Assembly (NCBI RefSeq): GCF_037076355.1
Contig: NZ_AP026968.1
Coordinates: forward strand, 1,690,501-1,754,500
Origin: Streptococcus parapneumoniae
GTDB lineage: Bacteria; Bacillota; Bacilli; Lactobacillales; Streptococcaceae
Length of the DNA stretch: 64,000 nt
Direction: 5' to 3'
Positions 49,391 through 58,800 of this stretch are shown here, in pieces. Position 1 is the first letter of the stretch. The number at the start of each line of letters is the position of its first letter. A program made the translations under genes and the position numbers. The notes beneath the pieces are model-generated. The model had not been told where the DNA came from. It did not search any database and saw only the letters and a list, made by a program, of their open reading frames with translations.

Positions 49391-49473
49391 TTATTCCACG
49401 CCAAAAAAGCCCAAATCTCACTAGAAATTTTTGCTTATTTATATTTGTGTTTTCGTTAAAATTAGCACTTAAA

Positions 49474-50808
49474 TTATTTCATCTTAAATATCTTTTCTAT
49501 ATTTTTATGTAAACGGGGAAGTTTGTAGTCTTTAGAGTCATTTTTAGGTCGAACACTATCCGCACTGATATGATCCAATGACGTATACTTATCATAGTCC
49601 TCCTTCCATTCTCCAAAAAATAAATCTCTTAATTTTCCTTCACGCTCTAACAATATCATATTCGCTACGGCTATCCCACCTTCACTTGTCCAATACATTC
49701 CTCTATGCTTCATCCTATAAGTTATTTTTCGATGCTGGCTCTCCATAATCCCAATACCTGACTTTGGAAGTCCTCTCATCTCCGCTGGTTTCGTATACTG
49801 AAAATTTCTAATTAATCTACTCGAATAATATTCAAATTTTTCTTGTCCTTCTTCACTACTAACCAAAGATTCTATAGTATCTAGTGAACGCCTTAATAAT
49901 TTCTTATTATGCTCTCTAATAGCTTGAAATAAGTCTTCTCTCAACTCTCTCGGATAAGACTTTGTAAATTCTTTGATTTCTTTATTCAAGTGATATTCGT
50001 CCCAAAAATGCTCATGCCTCTTAACATTAAATGATTTAGCAATTTCAGTAAATACATGTGGAGTATAGCCCTTGCCACAGTCAGAATTAGTAACTAGTAC
50101 AGTCTCATTTGTAATTTCATATTCATTTTCCAATAAATCTAACAATTCTCTACGAGCTGAGCGATTATCCAATCGGATAAGCTCTTTTTTATTTTCTAGC
50201 TCAAAACGATTTGGGCCAATCTGTTTTGAGCCTGTATGAACTACAAAATGTGATAAATCCATATTCTTTTTTTCAGAACCATCTTCAGATGTTTTCACAT
50301 ATACACCATCTCCCTCTATGTAGATGATATCTGCTTTAATTTTTTCAATCTTCTTCTCTTCTTTAAAAAATCGATAATCATCCTTTTCTTCTAGTAATTG
50401 ATTGGCTAATTTGACGACCTTATTGACGGTATCTTTAGTGACAGTTACATTATAAACCATCTCAATTGTCTCTCCTACCTGACGATAGGGTAGTTTTGTA
50501 GCTAGAACCGCAGCTTGATACAATAGTTCCTGTGAATGACGTACATTTTTTTCTAAGCCTAACATTTCATCAACTGGTACTCTACATTCACCATTCTTAT
50601 ACCAACGTTTTCTAGAAAAGGTCACTTCTCCAAATGTAAAAGCTACGGTACGTTCAGCTTGATTTTTACAACGATATCCTTTTGATCTCATACTGGAGCT
50701 TATCGACTCATCATACTGTGCAATATGCTGTAAAAAATTTTGTTTTGTCTTTTCTTGTTCCTGACTACTAAATCTCAATTCATCAAATTGTTTCATACAA
50801 TTTTTCAT
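49474..50808 (-). CDS. ISLre2-family transposase
   Basis: Transposase of the ISLre2 (UPF0236) family. From the ATG at 50808, which has GAAAGGG just upstream, it has 444 residues, a complete family length. An earlier in-frame ATG (50859) lacks such a site. Recognisable features are the N-terminal FGEVTFSRKRWYKNG, the Asp-rich IYIEGDGVYVK and TNSDCGKGY segments, and the C-terminal GIMESQHRKITYRMKHRGM. I could not identify terminal inverted repeats or a target duplication. It lies at the junction between the bgl region and the conjugative element. Confidence 0.88.
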   Translation of the reverse strand: MKNCMKQFDELRFSSQEQEKTKQNFLQHIAQYDESISSSMRSKGYRCKNQAERTVAFTFGEVTFSRKRWYKNGECRVPVDEMLGLEKNVRHSQELLYQAAVLATKLPYRQVGETIEMVYNVTVTKDTVNKVVKLANQLLEEKDDYRFFKEEKKIEKIKADIIYIEGDGVYVKTSEDGSEKKNMDLSHFVVHTGSKQIGPNRFELENKKELIRLDNRSARRELLDLLENEYEITNETVLVTNSDCGKGYTPHVFTEIAKSFNVKRHEHFWDEYHLNKEIKEFTKSYPRELREDLFQAIREHNKKLLRRSLDTIESLVSSEEGQEKFEYYSSRLIRNFQYTKPAEMRGLPKSGIGIMESQHRKITYRMKHRGMYWTSEGGIAVANMILLEREGKLRDLFFGEWKEDYDKYTSLDHISADSVRPKNDSKDYKLPRLHKNIEKIFKMK

Positions 50809-50985
50809 TTCCCTTTCAATTCTTATGAAAATTGTATGATTTTTAAAACAAGTCATCAAATTTATTTTTGTTCCAAGAATAAAATAGGCTGTTTCTTTAA
50901 ATTAAAATCAACGCCCTATTTATTATTGAAAAATACTAAAGTGATTTAGTTGAGTATCAGAAGTTCAACTGTTTCTATTTCAAGG

Positions 50986-51016
50986 TAAAATAAAAGCCTG
51001 ATATAAGAACCAGGCT
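50986..51016 (-). terminator. Terminator after the Fic gene
   Basis: AGCCTG/CAGGCT stem (50995-51016), followed on the minus strand by TTTTATTTTACC. It is about 175 nt beyond the fic stop and would end the parA-RHH-fic unit. Confidence 0.7.
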
Positions 51017-51083
51017 CAGGACAGTTGTCAGAATCATCATCTCACAACTAATAGAAGTATTTTACAACAAAAAATAACAGACT

Positions 51084-51140
51084 TTATAATTATATTTATA
51101 GTTGCAATTATGTTTATGTTTGTAAATATAATTATAATTA
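51084..51140. repeat. AT-rich iteron cluster downstream of fic
   Basis: Repeated TATAATTATATTTATA-type words and their reverse (AATATAATTATAATTA) form an imperfect palindrome. Similar clusters occur at 51992-52036, 52269-52316 and 53150-53198, one at each gene boundary of the parA module. Confidence 0.65.
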
Positions 51141-51191
51141 CTTTTTTAAGGGATGACTTTCTTCTCTTAGCTTAAACTGTTGCACCTTTTC

Positions 51192-51968
51192 TTAGAATTT
51201 ATCTGACTTTTTTATGAAGTCCCCCTCTTTCTCATCATTGATAGCTCCTTCAAATCCTTTATTTTTAAGATAATTCGTATAAAAAAGTTGCTCCGATTGG
51301 AAATAATCAAATAATAGCTGTCTGTTATCATGAACCTGAAAGGCTTCAAGTGCTGAATAATAAGTTGCCTTATTCGTATCGTCCACAATAAAGGGGGTAA
51401 GCCCTTCTTTTAAGCATTGTTTATACAAGAGCAATCGACCTATTCGACCATTGCCATCTGCAAAAGGATGAATCCTTTCAAATTGTGCATGAAAGCTTGT
51501 TAAGTAATTCAAATCTTTTTGTTTTTTCAAATCATAGCCAATCAGTAAAGAAAGCATCTCATCTTCAGTCTGTTCAACAGAAGCTGTCGCAATTTTTCCT
51601 ACCTCATTTTGCAATACTTTATAACGACCAACTGGAGCTATCGGGTTATGCTCAGAACTTGTTCCACTTTTTAGAATACGATGCAGTGTTTTAATATAGT
51701 CCTCTGTCAGTGGCTCGTTAACGGTATCTAAGATATAATCAAAACATTTAAAATGATTATTCATTTCCACCAAATCATCAATTTTGATTCCTTTTGCATC
51801 AATATTTGCGATTGTCTTTGTCTCATAAATTAAGCTAGTCTGCTCTTCTGTCAGACGACTTCCTTCAATTCGGTTAGAGTTATAAGCAAAGCGTTTCTGT
51901 GTGATATCATAAATACCACCGTGTACTTTCCCTTCTCTCTCTGCTAAGAGCCTTGTAATTAAATCCAT
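51192..51968 (-). CDS. Fic-domain AMP-transferase-like protein
   Basis: 258 residues with a complete Fic motif HPFADGNGRIGR (167-178), so catalysis of AMP or a related transfer is plausible. An N-terminal SNRIEG (31-36) fits the class II autoinhibitory motif (S/T)xxxE(G/N), so inhibition is built in and no separate antitoxin is required. AAGGAG lies before the ATG. It is the last gene of a parA-RHH-fic group on the mobile element and may serve maintenance, host manipulation or defence; this is inference. Confidence 0.88.
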   Translation of the reverse strand: MDLITRLLAEREGKVHGGIYDITQKRFAYNSNRIEGSRLTEEQTSLIYETKTIANIDAKGIKIDDLVEMNNHFKCFDYILDTVNEPLTEDYIKTLHRILKSGTSSEHNPIAPVGRYKVLQNEVGKIATASVEQTEDEMLSLLIGYDLKKQKDLNYLTSFHAQFERIHPFADGNGRIGRLLLYKQCLKEGLTPFIVDDTNKATYYSALEAFQVHDNRQLLFDYFQSEQLFYTNYLKNKGFEGAINDEKEGDFIKKSDKF

Positions 51969-51991
51969 TATTTCTCCTTGTAGTAAGCAGT

Positions 51992-52036
51992 TGTAGTTAT
52001 AGATATATTTATAGTTATAAATATATCTATAACTAT
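51992..52036. repeat. AT-rich iteron cluster upstream of fic
   Basis: TAGTTATAGATATATTTATA followed by its near reverse complement TATATCTATAACTATA, covering the end of the RHH gene and the gap before fic. A long palindrome suitable for binding by a ribbon-helix-helix dimer. Confidence 0.65.
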
Positions 52037-52254
52037 AGTTTCTCGATTAATTTATCAAGATAATCTGATGCAGACTTTGCACCAGCTGCTTTTGCAACTT
52101 GATCTAACTTTTTCCGATTACTTGGCTTCAATGTAAACTGGAATTGCTTTTTGCGTTCAAAACTTTCAAAATTGGCTACCTCTGAAATCTGCTCAGGTTG
52201 ATGGGTTGCTTCAATAATCTGCGAAATCTCTTTTTCTCTTGGTGTGAATGCCAT
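52033..52254 (-). CDS. Ribbon-helix-helix protein, probable ParB-like partner
   Basis: 73 residues. The C-terminal half (KKQFQFTLKPSNRKKLDQ, then AAGAKSASDYLDKLIEKL) has the strand-helix-helix pattern of RHH DNA-binding proteins. The N terminus is a charged tail, which in ParA systems stimulates the ATPase. It follows parA directly and is flanked by AT-rich palindromes. I infer a centromere-binding and autorepressing partner of ParA. AGAAGGAGA precedes the ATG. Confidence 0.7.
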   Translation of the reverse strand: MAFTPREKEISQIIEATHQPEQISEVANFESFERKKQFQFTLKPSNRKKLDQVAKAAGAKSASDYLDKLIEKL

Positions 52255-52268
52255 AACAATCTCCTTCT

Positions 52269-52316
52269 AATTATATTTATAATTGTATTTGTATTTATAA
52301 ACATAATTATATTGTA
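52269..52316. repeat. AT-rich iteron cluster upstream of the RHH gene
   Basis: TAATTATATTTATAATTG and TTATAAACATAATTATATTG words overlap the parA stop codon and precede the RHH gene. Confidence 0.6.
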
Positions 52317-53113
52317 TCATAAATTTTTGAAAAAGTCTGTTCCAGCTCAGTGAAAAACTTTTTGTGTTTTTGATAAAGCTCTGGATTTTCCTCCATATCT
52401 GCAATAGAGATTTTATCAATCGTGGAATGATTGAACAACTCTTTTGCTGGTACAATCCCTAGAAGGTTATCTGTTCCCTTTTCTTTTGCTTCAAGTCCCA
52501 ATGCTTCCAGTAATTCTCTTGATGATCCATAGTTTGGTCGGATCATATTTGCTAAGAAATATAATTCAGCAGTAATGTATGATTCTCTGGTACGATAGTC
52601 GATCACATCCTTTCTGAATGCTTCTAACCGAGTTGATAAATTGAATTTAGCATTATAACCAAACTCCGAAGGAGTCAAGGGACTAATAATAGCGTGACTG
52701 ACCGCTACAGCATTTTTTGTAGCTGTCGCAAAGTCTGGTCTACAATCAATCAAGATACAGTCAAACTGACCCAACTTCTTCTTTTCGTAGTTATCCTCTA
52801 GCCAAAGATAAAGTAACATATTTTTCTTATCGCTATTCTCCAGATCTCGTTCCACCGAGTCCAGCTGAACTGAACCTGGAATTAGACTGATATTTTCCTT
52901 GACTTGCTTAATATCCACGTCGCCTCCTTTGAAAGCATTCGCAATCGTATTCTGACTTTCGTAAATATTGTAGCACTGAGTCAAATTACACTGATGGTCT
53001 AAATCTATAAAGAGAACCTTATGACCTTTGCGAGCCAACCATTCTCCATAATTAAATGTCAAAGTTGTTTTTCCAACACCGCCTTTGATAGCGGCAAATG
53101 TGATAATCTTCAT
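52307..53113 (-). CDS. parA: ParA-family partition ATPase
   Basis: 268-residue Walker-type ATPase with the deviant Walker A KGGVGKTT (10-17), Walker A' (FIDLDHQCNLTQ), and Walker B region (CILIDCRPDF). On conjugative elements such proteins help segregation of the excised circle. The promoter at 53144-53171 is overlaid by AT-rich repeats, which points to autoregulation with the RHH protein encoded next. Confidence 0.9.
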   Translation of the reverse strand: MKIITFAAIKGGVGKTTLTFNYGEWLARKGHKVLFIDLDHQCNLTQCYNIYESQNTIANAFKGGDVDIKQVKENISLIPGSVQLDSVERDLENSDKKNMLLYLWLEDNYEKKKLGQFDCILIDCRPDFATATKNAVAVSHAIISPLTPSEFGYNAKFNLSTRLEAFRKDVIDYRTRESYITAELYFLANMIRPNYGSSRELLEALGLEAKEKGTDNLLGIVPAKELFNHSTIDKISIADMEENPELYQKHKKFFTELEQTFSKIYDTI

Positions 53114-53143
53114 TCTATTTCTCCATCCTTTTTCTATATTTCT

Positions 53144-53198
53144 ATTATACCATTATAATTATATTTGTCAACATGTTTATAAATATAATTATAATTAT
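53144..53198 (-). promoter_or_regulatory. parA promoter inside an AT-rich repeat cluster
   Basis: TTGACA (53166-53171), 16-nt spacer AATATAATTATAATGG, and extended -10 TGGTATAAT (53144-53149) on the minus strand. The spacer and the upstream sequence to 53198 consist of the same TATAATTATATTTATA-type words seen at the other module junctions, so a repressor bound there would block RNA polymerase. Confidence 0.75.
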
Positions 53199-53202
53199 TT
53201 TT

Positions 53203-54879
53203 TTACAATGAAGTTTCTATTTCCTTTCGCTGTTCCACATTTTTCTCAATATCTTGATGTAACTTATAATCTTTTGTAATTGCTTCTACTCTCTGATACA
53301 AAGCCTGACGCTCAAAGGTCGCTTCTTTAATAAGTTTATCAATCTCAGTTTTTCGAGTACTAGGATCTACTCTCAAATCTTTCAAAATGGAAATAGCTAG
53401 TTTCACTTCTTGAGGATTATTGGATTCCAGTGCAAGAAATGCAGACTGAATTTTATTAAGATCACCCAAGCGTTGATCTAATTTATCAAGCAAGTTATCT
53501 ACTTCTTCTAGTTCCTCTTCAAAACGATTTAACAATTCATCAAATTGCTGTCCTTCTGTCACTCCATGAGCGGATAGATAGTTATATTCACGAACAAGCT
53601 GATCCATAGTTGAGATTTTAGGATTTTTTCGGATAATCATTTCTCCATTATCATACGACAACTGGGAAGCGACTGTTTCTCCCTTCATATAACGATTCTT
53701 ATCAGCGTGTTCAGGATTAACAAAATAATAGAAATCGTTTTTCCTAATAAAAATTTCATAAGAGCCACCTTCTGCTTTTTCAATCTGATGAGCAGGAATC
53801 AGAATAGTTCCCTTATTTCTAATCCCAAATTCCATTTCAAGATAGATTCCATTTTTTGTTTCTTCCATCACCTGCCATTCTTCAACTGTGATTCTCATTT
53901 CAAAATCATCTTCTCGTTCTGCTACCATTTTTTCATATTCGGATTTTATTTCATCAACAGATAAGGTTACCTCGTTAGCAACCACTCTCTCAGAAATTTT
54001 CTCTAAAGAATAATTTCCTTTTTTTGATAAAGTGCGATCCCTAACATTTCTGGTTTGATCTTGGTCAGTCAGACGATACTTTATTTCCTTTCCTGAAGTA
54101 TCAACTATCAGATTTAAAGCTCGTGCCTTAGACTTGAAATCTTCTAAGGAGCTTGAATGTTTTAAAAGGAAATCTAAACGAGATTTAATCTCATAACGAA
54201 ATGAATTTTTCTTTCGGTAAGCATGATACGTTTTTCGATTAGTCCATAATCTCTCTTTGAGAATTTTAGCTCCAGCTAGGTCAGCGTACTTATTGGAAAT
54301 ATTAAATAGACTTCTAGCAGTATTTTTCTGCCAACGAAATTTGTTTAAGGTAACAGAGTTAGTTGAATTGAAAATAATGTGATTATGAATGTGTCCCTTA
54401 TCCATGTGAGTCGCTATGACAAATTCATGTTGCCCACCAGTTAATTCTAAAATCGTTTTTCGACCAATCTCATGAATTTCTTGTGGAGTCAAATCATCTT
54501 CAGGAGAAAATGATTGAATGATGTGATGAGCCAAAACCCGATTCGGATTTTGAATATCAGATAGTTCTTTTGTCCCTGCTCGTTGAGCCGCATTCTTTTT
54601 GGTCAAAAGAAATTCTTCTGTCGCTGTGCTAGCGTCTGTAATTCCATAAGTAGATACCAGTTGCTTGACTACTCGGCCATCTTTAACCACTGCTGGAAAT
54701 TCAAACTGTTCATCTTGTTCTAAAAAACTCGTTTTAGATGGATTCTCAATATAGCGTAAAGCATTATTTAAACTTTTTGTATCAGTCAGCTCGACCGTCT
54801 TTGCTTCATCCTCAATATATTTTGTAGACCGTCCTAAAGAAGCTACACCCTTAATCTGAAGAACCTTTGTTACAACCAT
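53203..54879 (-). CDS. MOB_P-type relaxase
   Basis: 558-residue conjugative relaxase that would nick oriT and lead the strand into the recipient. The relaxase domain occupies about the first 220 residues, with the metal-binding three-His motif HMDKGHIHNHIIFN (158-171) and an upstream HHIIQSF. The C-terminal half is a charged helical region with a coiled coil at about 460-558. Its start overlaps the MobC-like gene by 10 nt. It resembles the Tn5252 family of relaxases as recalled. Confidence 0.88.
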   Translation of the reverse strand: MVVTKVLQIKGVASLGRSTKYIEDEAKTVELTDTKSLNNALRYIENPSKTSFLEQDEQFEFPAVVKDGRVVKQLVSTYGITDASTATEEFLLTKKNAAQRAGTKELSDIQNPNRVLAHHIIQSFSPEDDLTPQEIHEIGRKTILELTGGQHEFVIATHMDKGHIHNHIIFNSTNSVTLNKFRWQKNTARSLFNISNKYADLAGAKILKERLWTNRKTYHAYRKKNSFRYEIKSRLDFLLKHSSSLEDFKSKARALNLIVDTSGKEIKYRLTDQDQTRNVRDRTLSKKGNYSLEKISERVVANEVTLSVDEIKSEYEKMVAEREDDFEMRITVEEWQVMEETKNGIYLEMEFGIRNKGTILIPAHQIEKAEGGSYEIFIRKNDFYYFVNPEHADKNRYMKGETVASQLSYDNGEMIIRKNPKISTMDQLVREYNYLSAHGVTEGQQFDELLNRFEEELEEVDNLLDKLDQRLGDLNKIQSAFLALESNNPQEVKLAISILKDLRVDPSTRKTEIDKLIKEATFERQALYQRVEAITKDYKLHQDIEKNVEQRKEIETSL

Positions 54880-55238
54880 CGCTCTTGATCCTTTGTTTGA
54901 TTTTCCTGTTTTTGGATAAATTGGCTGACTGTATCTTTCAAATGTTTCTGCAATTCAAGAATCTGACTCAATTCATTTAGACTAGCCTGCTCATCTTCGT
55001 TTACCTTTTTTGCGACCTGATTTATATTGACCCCTATCCGATTTATTTCCTTACGTAGTTCTCTCAATTCTTCAAAATTTAAGATTTTGACCTCACCCAT
55101 AATCAACATAATTCGGGCAAAGGCATTAAAATTTGTCATTCCAGATTCTGCAATCTTTGTTGAAATGAACCGTGCCTCTTCTTCCGTTAAACGAATTTTT
55201 TTCTGAATCATTCGTTTTCGCTTTTCTCTATTTTTCAA
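54870..55238 (-). CDS. mobC: MobC-like relaxosome accessory protein
   Basis: Basic protein with an RHH-like start (IQKKIRLTEEEARFISTKIA), followed by the MobC pattern NFNAFARIMLIMGEV ... LRKEINRIGVNINQVAKKVN. It would help the relaxase melt and bind oriT. The preferred start is a TTG at 55238, since GAGGTG lies 8 nt upstream; this gives 122 residues. A longer frame begins at a TTG at 55322 without a ribosome-binding site. Directly upstream is the inverted-repeat cluster proposed as oriT. Confidence 0.82.
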   Translation of the reverse strand: MKNREKRKRMIQKKIRLTEEEARFISTKIAESGMTNFNAFARIMLIMGEVKILNFEELRELRKEINRIGVNINQVAKKVNEDEQASLNELSQILELQKHLKDTVSQFIQKQENQTKDQERWL

Positions 55239-55330
55239 AAAATCTTCACCTCTATTCTGGCAATTTTGCTTAAGGGGCTTAGAGCCCTTTTCTTCTGGCA
55301 AGATTAGCACTTGGGTACCCAAATGCTGTT

Positions 55331-55427
55331 TTTAAAAAGGTCAAAGATGGTCAGCGTGTGCACCTGACCATTCTTGACTTTTTAAATCTTTGGGGAAATC
55401 CCCAATCCCCTAATCCCTGCAAGCAGG
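55331..55427. other. Candidate oriT inverted-repeat cluster
   Basis: Next to mobC are three palindromes. The first is a long hairpin with arms of about 23 bp (55331-55354 and 55364-55386) containing GGTCAG/CTGACC. The second is GGGGA-AA-TCCCC (55392-55403) and the third CCTGC-AA-GCAGG (55416-55427). Their position, just upstream of mobC-relaxase, is typical of an origin of transfer. The nick site is not identified. Confidence 0.6.
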
Positions 55428-55458
55428 AATCTTGTTCTATCACGAGGGAAAAGTTTGA

Positions 55459-55767
55459 CTAAACTTTTAAGTCTTCCTGTAGAAGTTCCATTGTATCAAC
55501 CATCTCCGTTTTAAGGATTTCGTCTTTTAGTTGCTCAAATCGTTCATCACTCATTCCCTCAATTTCTTTAAGTGCAACGGGATACATTTCTACTTCTTCT
55601 AACTCATAGTTTGTTTTTACTCGCATATCTCTACGAAGAATATAGAGGCATTCTTTACGTGAAATGTGCTGGTTGACTTCATTCACTTTTGGCGAATCTG
55701 TAGTTTCATCTATAAAAAATATCTCCATTAAAAGATTAAAAGTTTCTTGTTTTAGATGTTCAATCAT
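55459..55767 (-). CDS. Hypothetical protein of the conjugative element
   Basis: 102-residue acidic, mostly helical protein that I do not recognise. It has no signal peptide or membrane segment. AAGGAG lies 8 nt before the ATG. It is placed 48 nt after the polyvalent protein gene and before the proposed oriT, so it is the last gene of the transcript beginning near 61567. Confidence 0.65.
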   Translation of the reverse strand: MIEHLKQETFNLLMEIFFIDETTDSPKVNEVNQHISRKECLYILRRDMRVKTNYELEEVEMYPVALKEIEGMSDERFEQLKDEILKTEMVDTMELLQEDLKV

Positions 55768-55815
55768 CTTCTGTTTCTCCTTTTTTGTTTTTCTTCCTAC
55801 GAACTAATGCTTCCA

Positions 55816-58800
55816 TTATTGAGGGCTGCTCAGGGACTTTTTTTCTTCCACCTGCTTTACAGCCTCCGCCTTTTGATTCCCCAACTGCTCAGATTTTTCT
55901 TTTGCCTGTTTGAGTTTATCAGCAAACTTATCTTTCGTCACAGTTTTATTTTTCACTAATTCTAACTTAGCATCCATCCGATCAATCAAACTTTTTGCTT
56001 CCCTCTGAACAACCTGCAGTTGTTCTACCATATCTTCAAAACCATTTTTATCTTTTGCCCAAATAGCCAAATATCCAAAACTGTAGCTACTCGTATCAAA
56101 ACCAAAATGATTAGCCACGACATAGGCGACACTTTCAGCTTGTAATTCTTGCTTACGATATCGGTCGTCCCCATATTGGGCATTGCTTTCTCTATGTAAA
56201 TCTGCATGAGCCATTTCATGAAAAATGGTTTTTAAAATCTGTTCTTGACCCTTTAATCCTTTTGAAATAACAATTCGATTTTCATCTGGAGAGTAATAAC
56301 CATTTGTGCTCTCTCTTTTAATTTCTTCAAAACTGATAGGAACCTGATTATCCATTGAAACAGCTTTGGCTGCTCGGTACAAATCTTCATAATCTTTAAC
56401 ATCTCCAGTCAATTCATTAATTGCTTTTGGCAATTCTTTTCCTTCTGTTTGAGATACATCAAAGACATTCCCTAACTTGAATCGAGTAACAGTGACTTCC
56501 TTCTCTCCCATTTCATTTTCAGCTGGAGTAAAATCTAACTCCTTTTGATGAACAGGAATACTGGTTTTCACTTGATACGGAACCCAAATCTTCAGAGCTT
56601 TTGAACCCTTTTTAACTGTTCTGTCAAAATCTGTTTTCCATTTATTGAAACTAGCAACTTGGGAAACATTAGGATTTTGCATCTTCAGCAAATGAATATT
56701 GTTGAGTGAGTAGTTGTGAAACTTACTCATCGTATCCAAGAACGATTTAAACTGTTCTGAATCCAAATAGTTCTTCATTCCTTCTTTCAAATGTTCAGCT
56801 AAAGCTTTTGTATCTTTATTTGCGACTAACTGGGAAATGGTTTGTTCTGAACTTTTAGCAGCAATTGCTTCGGTTATAACAGCTCCTGCAGCCACCTCAG
56901 CATCTGTCCTTCTTTCTCTATCTTCCTGCCTTTTATGAAGGTTAGAAGCACTGTTGTATGGATCTGTTCCTTGCAACATCTCATCGGAGTTGGAAATACC
57001 ATCACCATCCAAATCACGATCCCTCTCATCTTTTTGGTTATACTGATAAATTTTTTCGTATGGATTATCTGGTGTATTTTGTAAATTTTTGACTTGCGAT
57101 TTCTCAAATTCTTCTCGAACTGTGGCGATCGTTTGTTCAACTTTTTCTGATAAACTTTTGATTTCTTTTTGCCATTTTTCTACAAGAGCTACTTGTTCCA
57201 ACGGAGAATCCTTGACTCCTAACTTCTCAAACCAAGCAGATAAATTTTCGACCTCAACACTATCCATTCCATCAAAAGAGATAAATCCAAGACGAGCATC
57301 ATGACTACTATCTGTAAATCCAATTGGACTATTTTCCAAATCTCCAAATGGGAGTTGGGATAGCAGTTGATCTGCATACGGAATATCTTCTAAAGCGTAG
57401 CTGAACTGAGAAATATCTAGTTCACTCGCCAATCTCTCCAGATGATACTGAGTGAATATCGCCCCATCTATCTTCATCAACTCTGAATGCTCTCGCATTT
57501 CTCGTGTACCAAGTCTTTCTTTGTTAGCGATTGGGTTAATCTCATCCCCAATATCGTAACGAATGCCATCCTGAATCAGTTCACCATCAGGGCTGTACAA
57601 GGCAAATTGAACCTTTGTAAAAGGGATATAGGAAGCACCTTCTACCTGGTTCATTCGATCACTTACACTCGCATGATATTTGTCGTAATAGATATTATTC
57701 TGCTTATATAGTTCTTTTGCAAAAGACTGATAATCCACCAACTCTGTTTCGCTAAAAGGTAAAATTGGCCCACCATCATGCTTTTCTGCCCATTGAAGGC
57801 GGACATTGTAGTTGTTTTTGTCAATCTCATTTGGTTGAATTGCCTCAAACAAGCCATTTGCCATAATCGATTGCAATTCTTTGCCCCCATCCTTAATATA
57901 ATCCTCGTTAATCGATAACTGTTCAATATGGCCATCACGTTCACGGAAAACACCAAGAATAACTTTTTCCTTAGTTTTCTCTACATCAACTCTTAGATCT
58001 CTCTTAATTTTCATGAGAGATGCAGGGACACGTTCATCTCCTATATCTTTGAAAAGAAGTAAGAAATCCTCGTCTTTACTCTTAATAGCTTCTGAAAAGT
58101 TAAGTCGTTGTGCAATTCTTACTTCATCTAAATTATCCAAAACAAACGATTTAGGATCAAGAATATCCTCTAACATAGGAATAACTTGTAATTTTTCTTT
58201 TAGACTATTACTAACCAGTATTTGATTATAGTCTCCCCTTCCCTCAGCAAAATCGACTACAAAATCTCCAGCATTTCTACCTGGAACAACTGGCCTGATT
58301 CCTGTTAAGTGTAAAAAGTTTTCTTGTTTAAAACTAACATCTAACAAATTTACTTCTCCATTATTTGAGTAGAAATAATAGACTTTACTATTTGCCAACT
58401 CTTCTAAATACCATTGAGAAGACCTCTGAATAGAGCCTGCATACTGATTCATTTTTTTTAAATCAGCTTGTGTAATTGGATGATATTTTGAATATCTTCG
58501 TTGCACTTCTTCAAAATTTGTGCTAAACTGTAAGTAACGATAGGGTGATGTCGGGTGACTGGTAACAGTTTGCTCAAAGGTTGCTGATGATTCAGCTTCA
58601 GGTTCGGCACTGCCCACAGCATCAGGCTGTGAATAGCCCTCTCCACCACTGGCCCTATCATTCATTTGCTCCTGAGTACTCTCAGGAGTTTTTTCTGTGC
58701 TCTGAATTTGTTCCTGCGCTTCATACTTAGTTCCATTCTCGTACGATTCCGACATACTATTTTTTCTCCCTCTTTCTTGATTAATGATTGTTTGATATTT

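Noticed and set aside
49390..50990. Terminal inverted repeats of the ISLre2 element
   Set aside because: I compared the flanks of the transposase and found no convincing matching ends.
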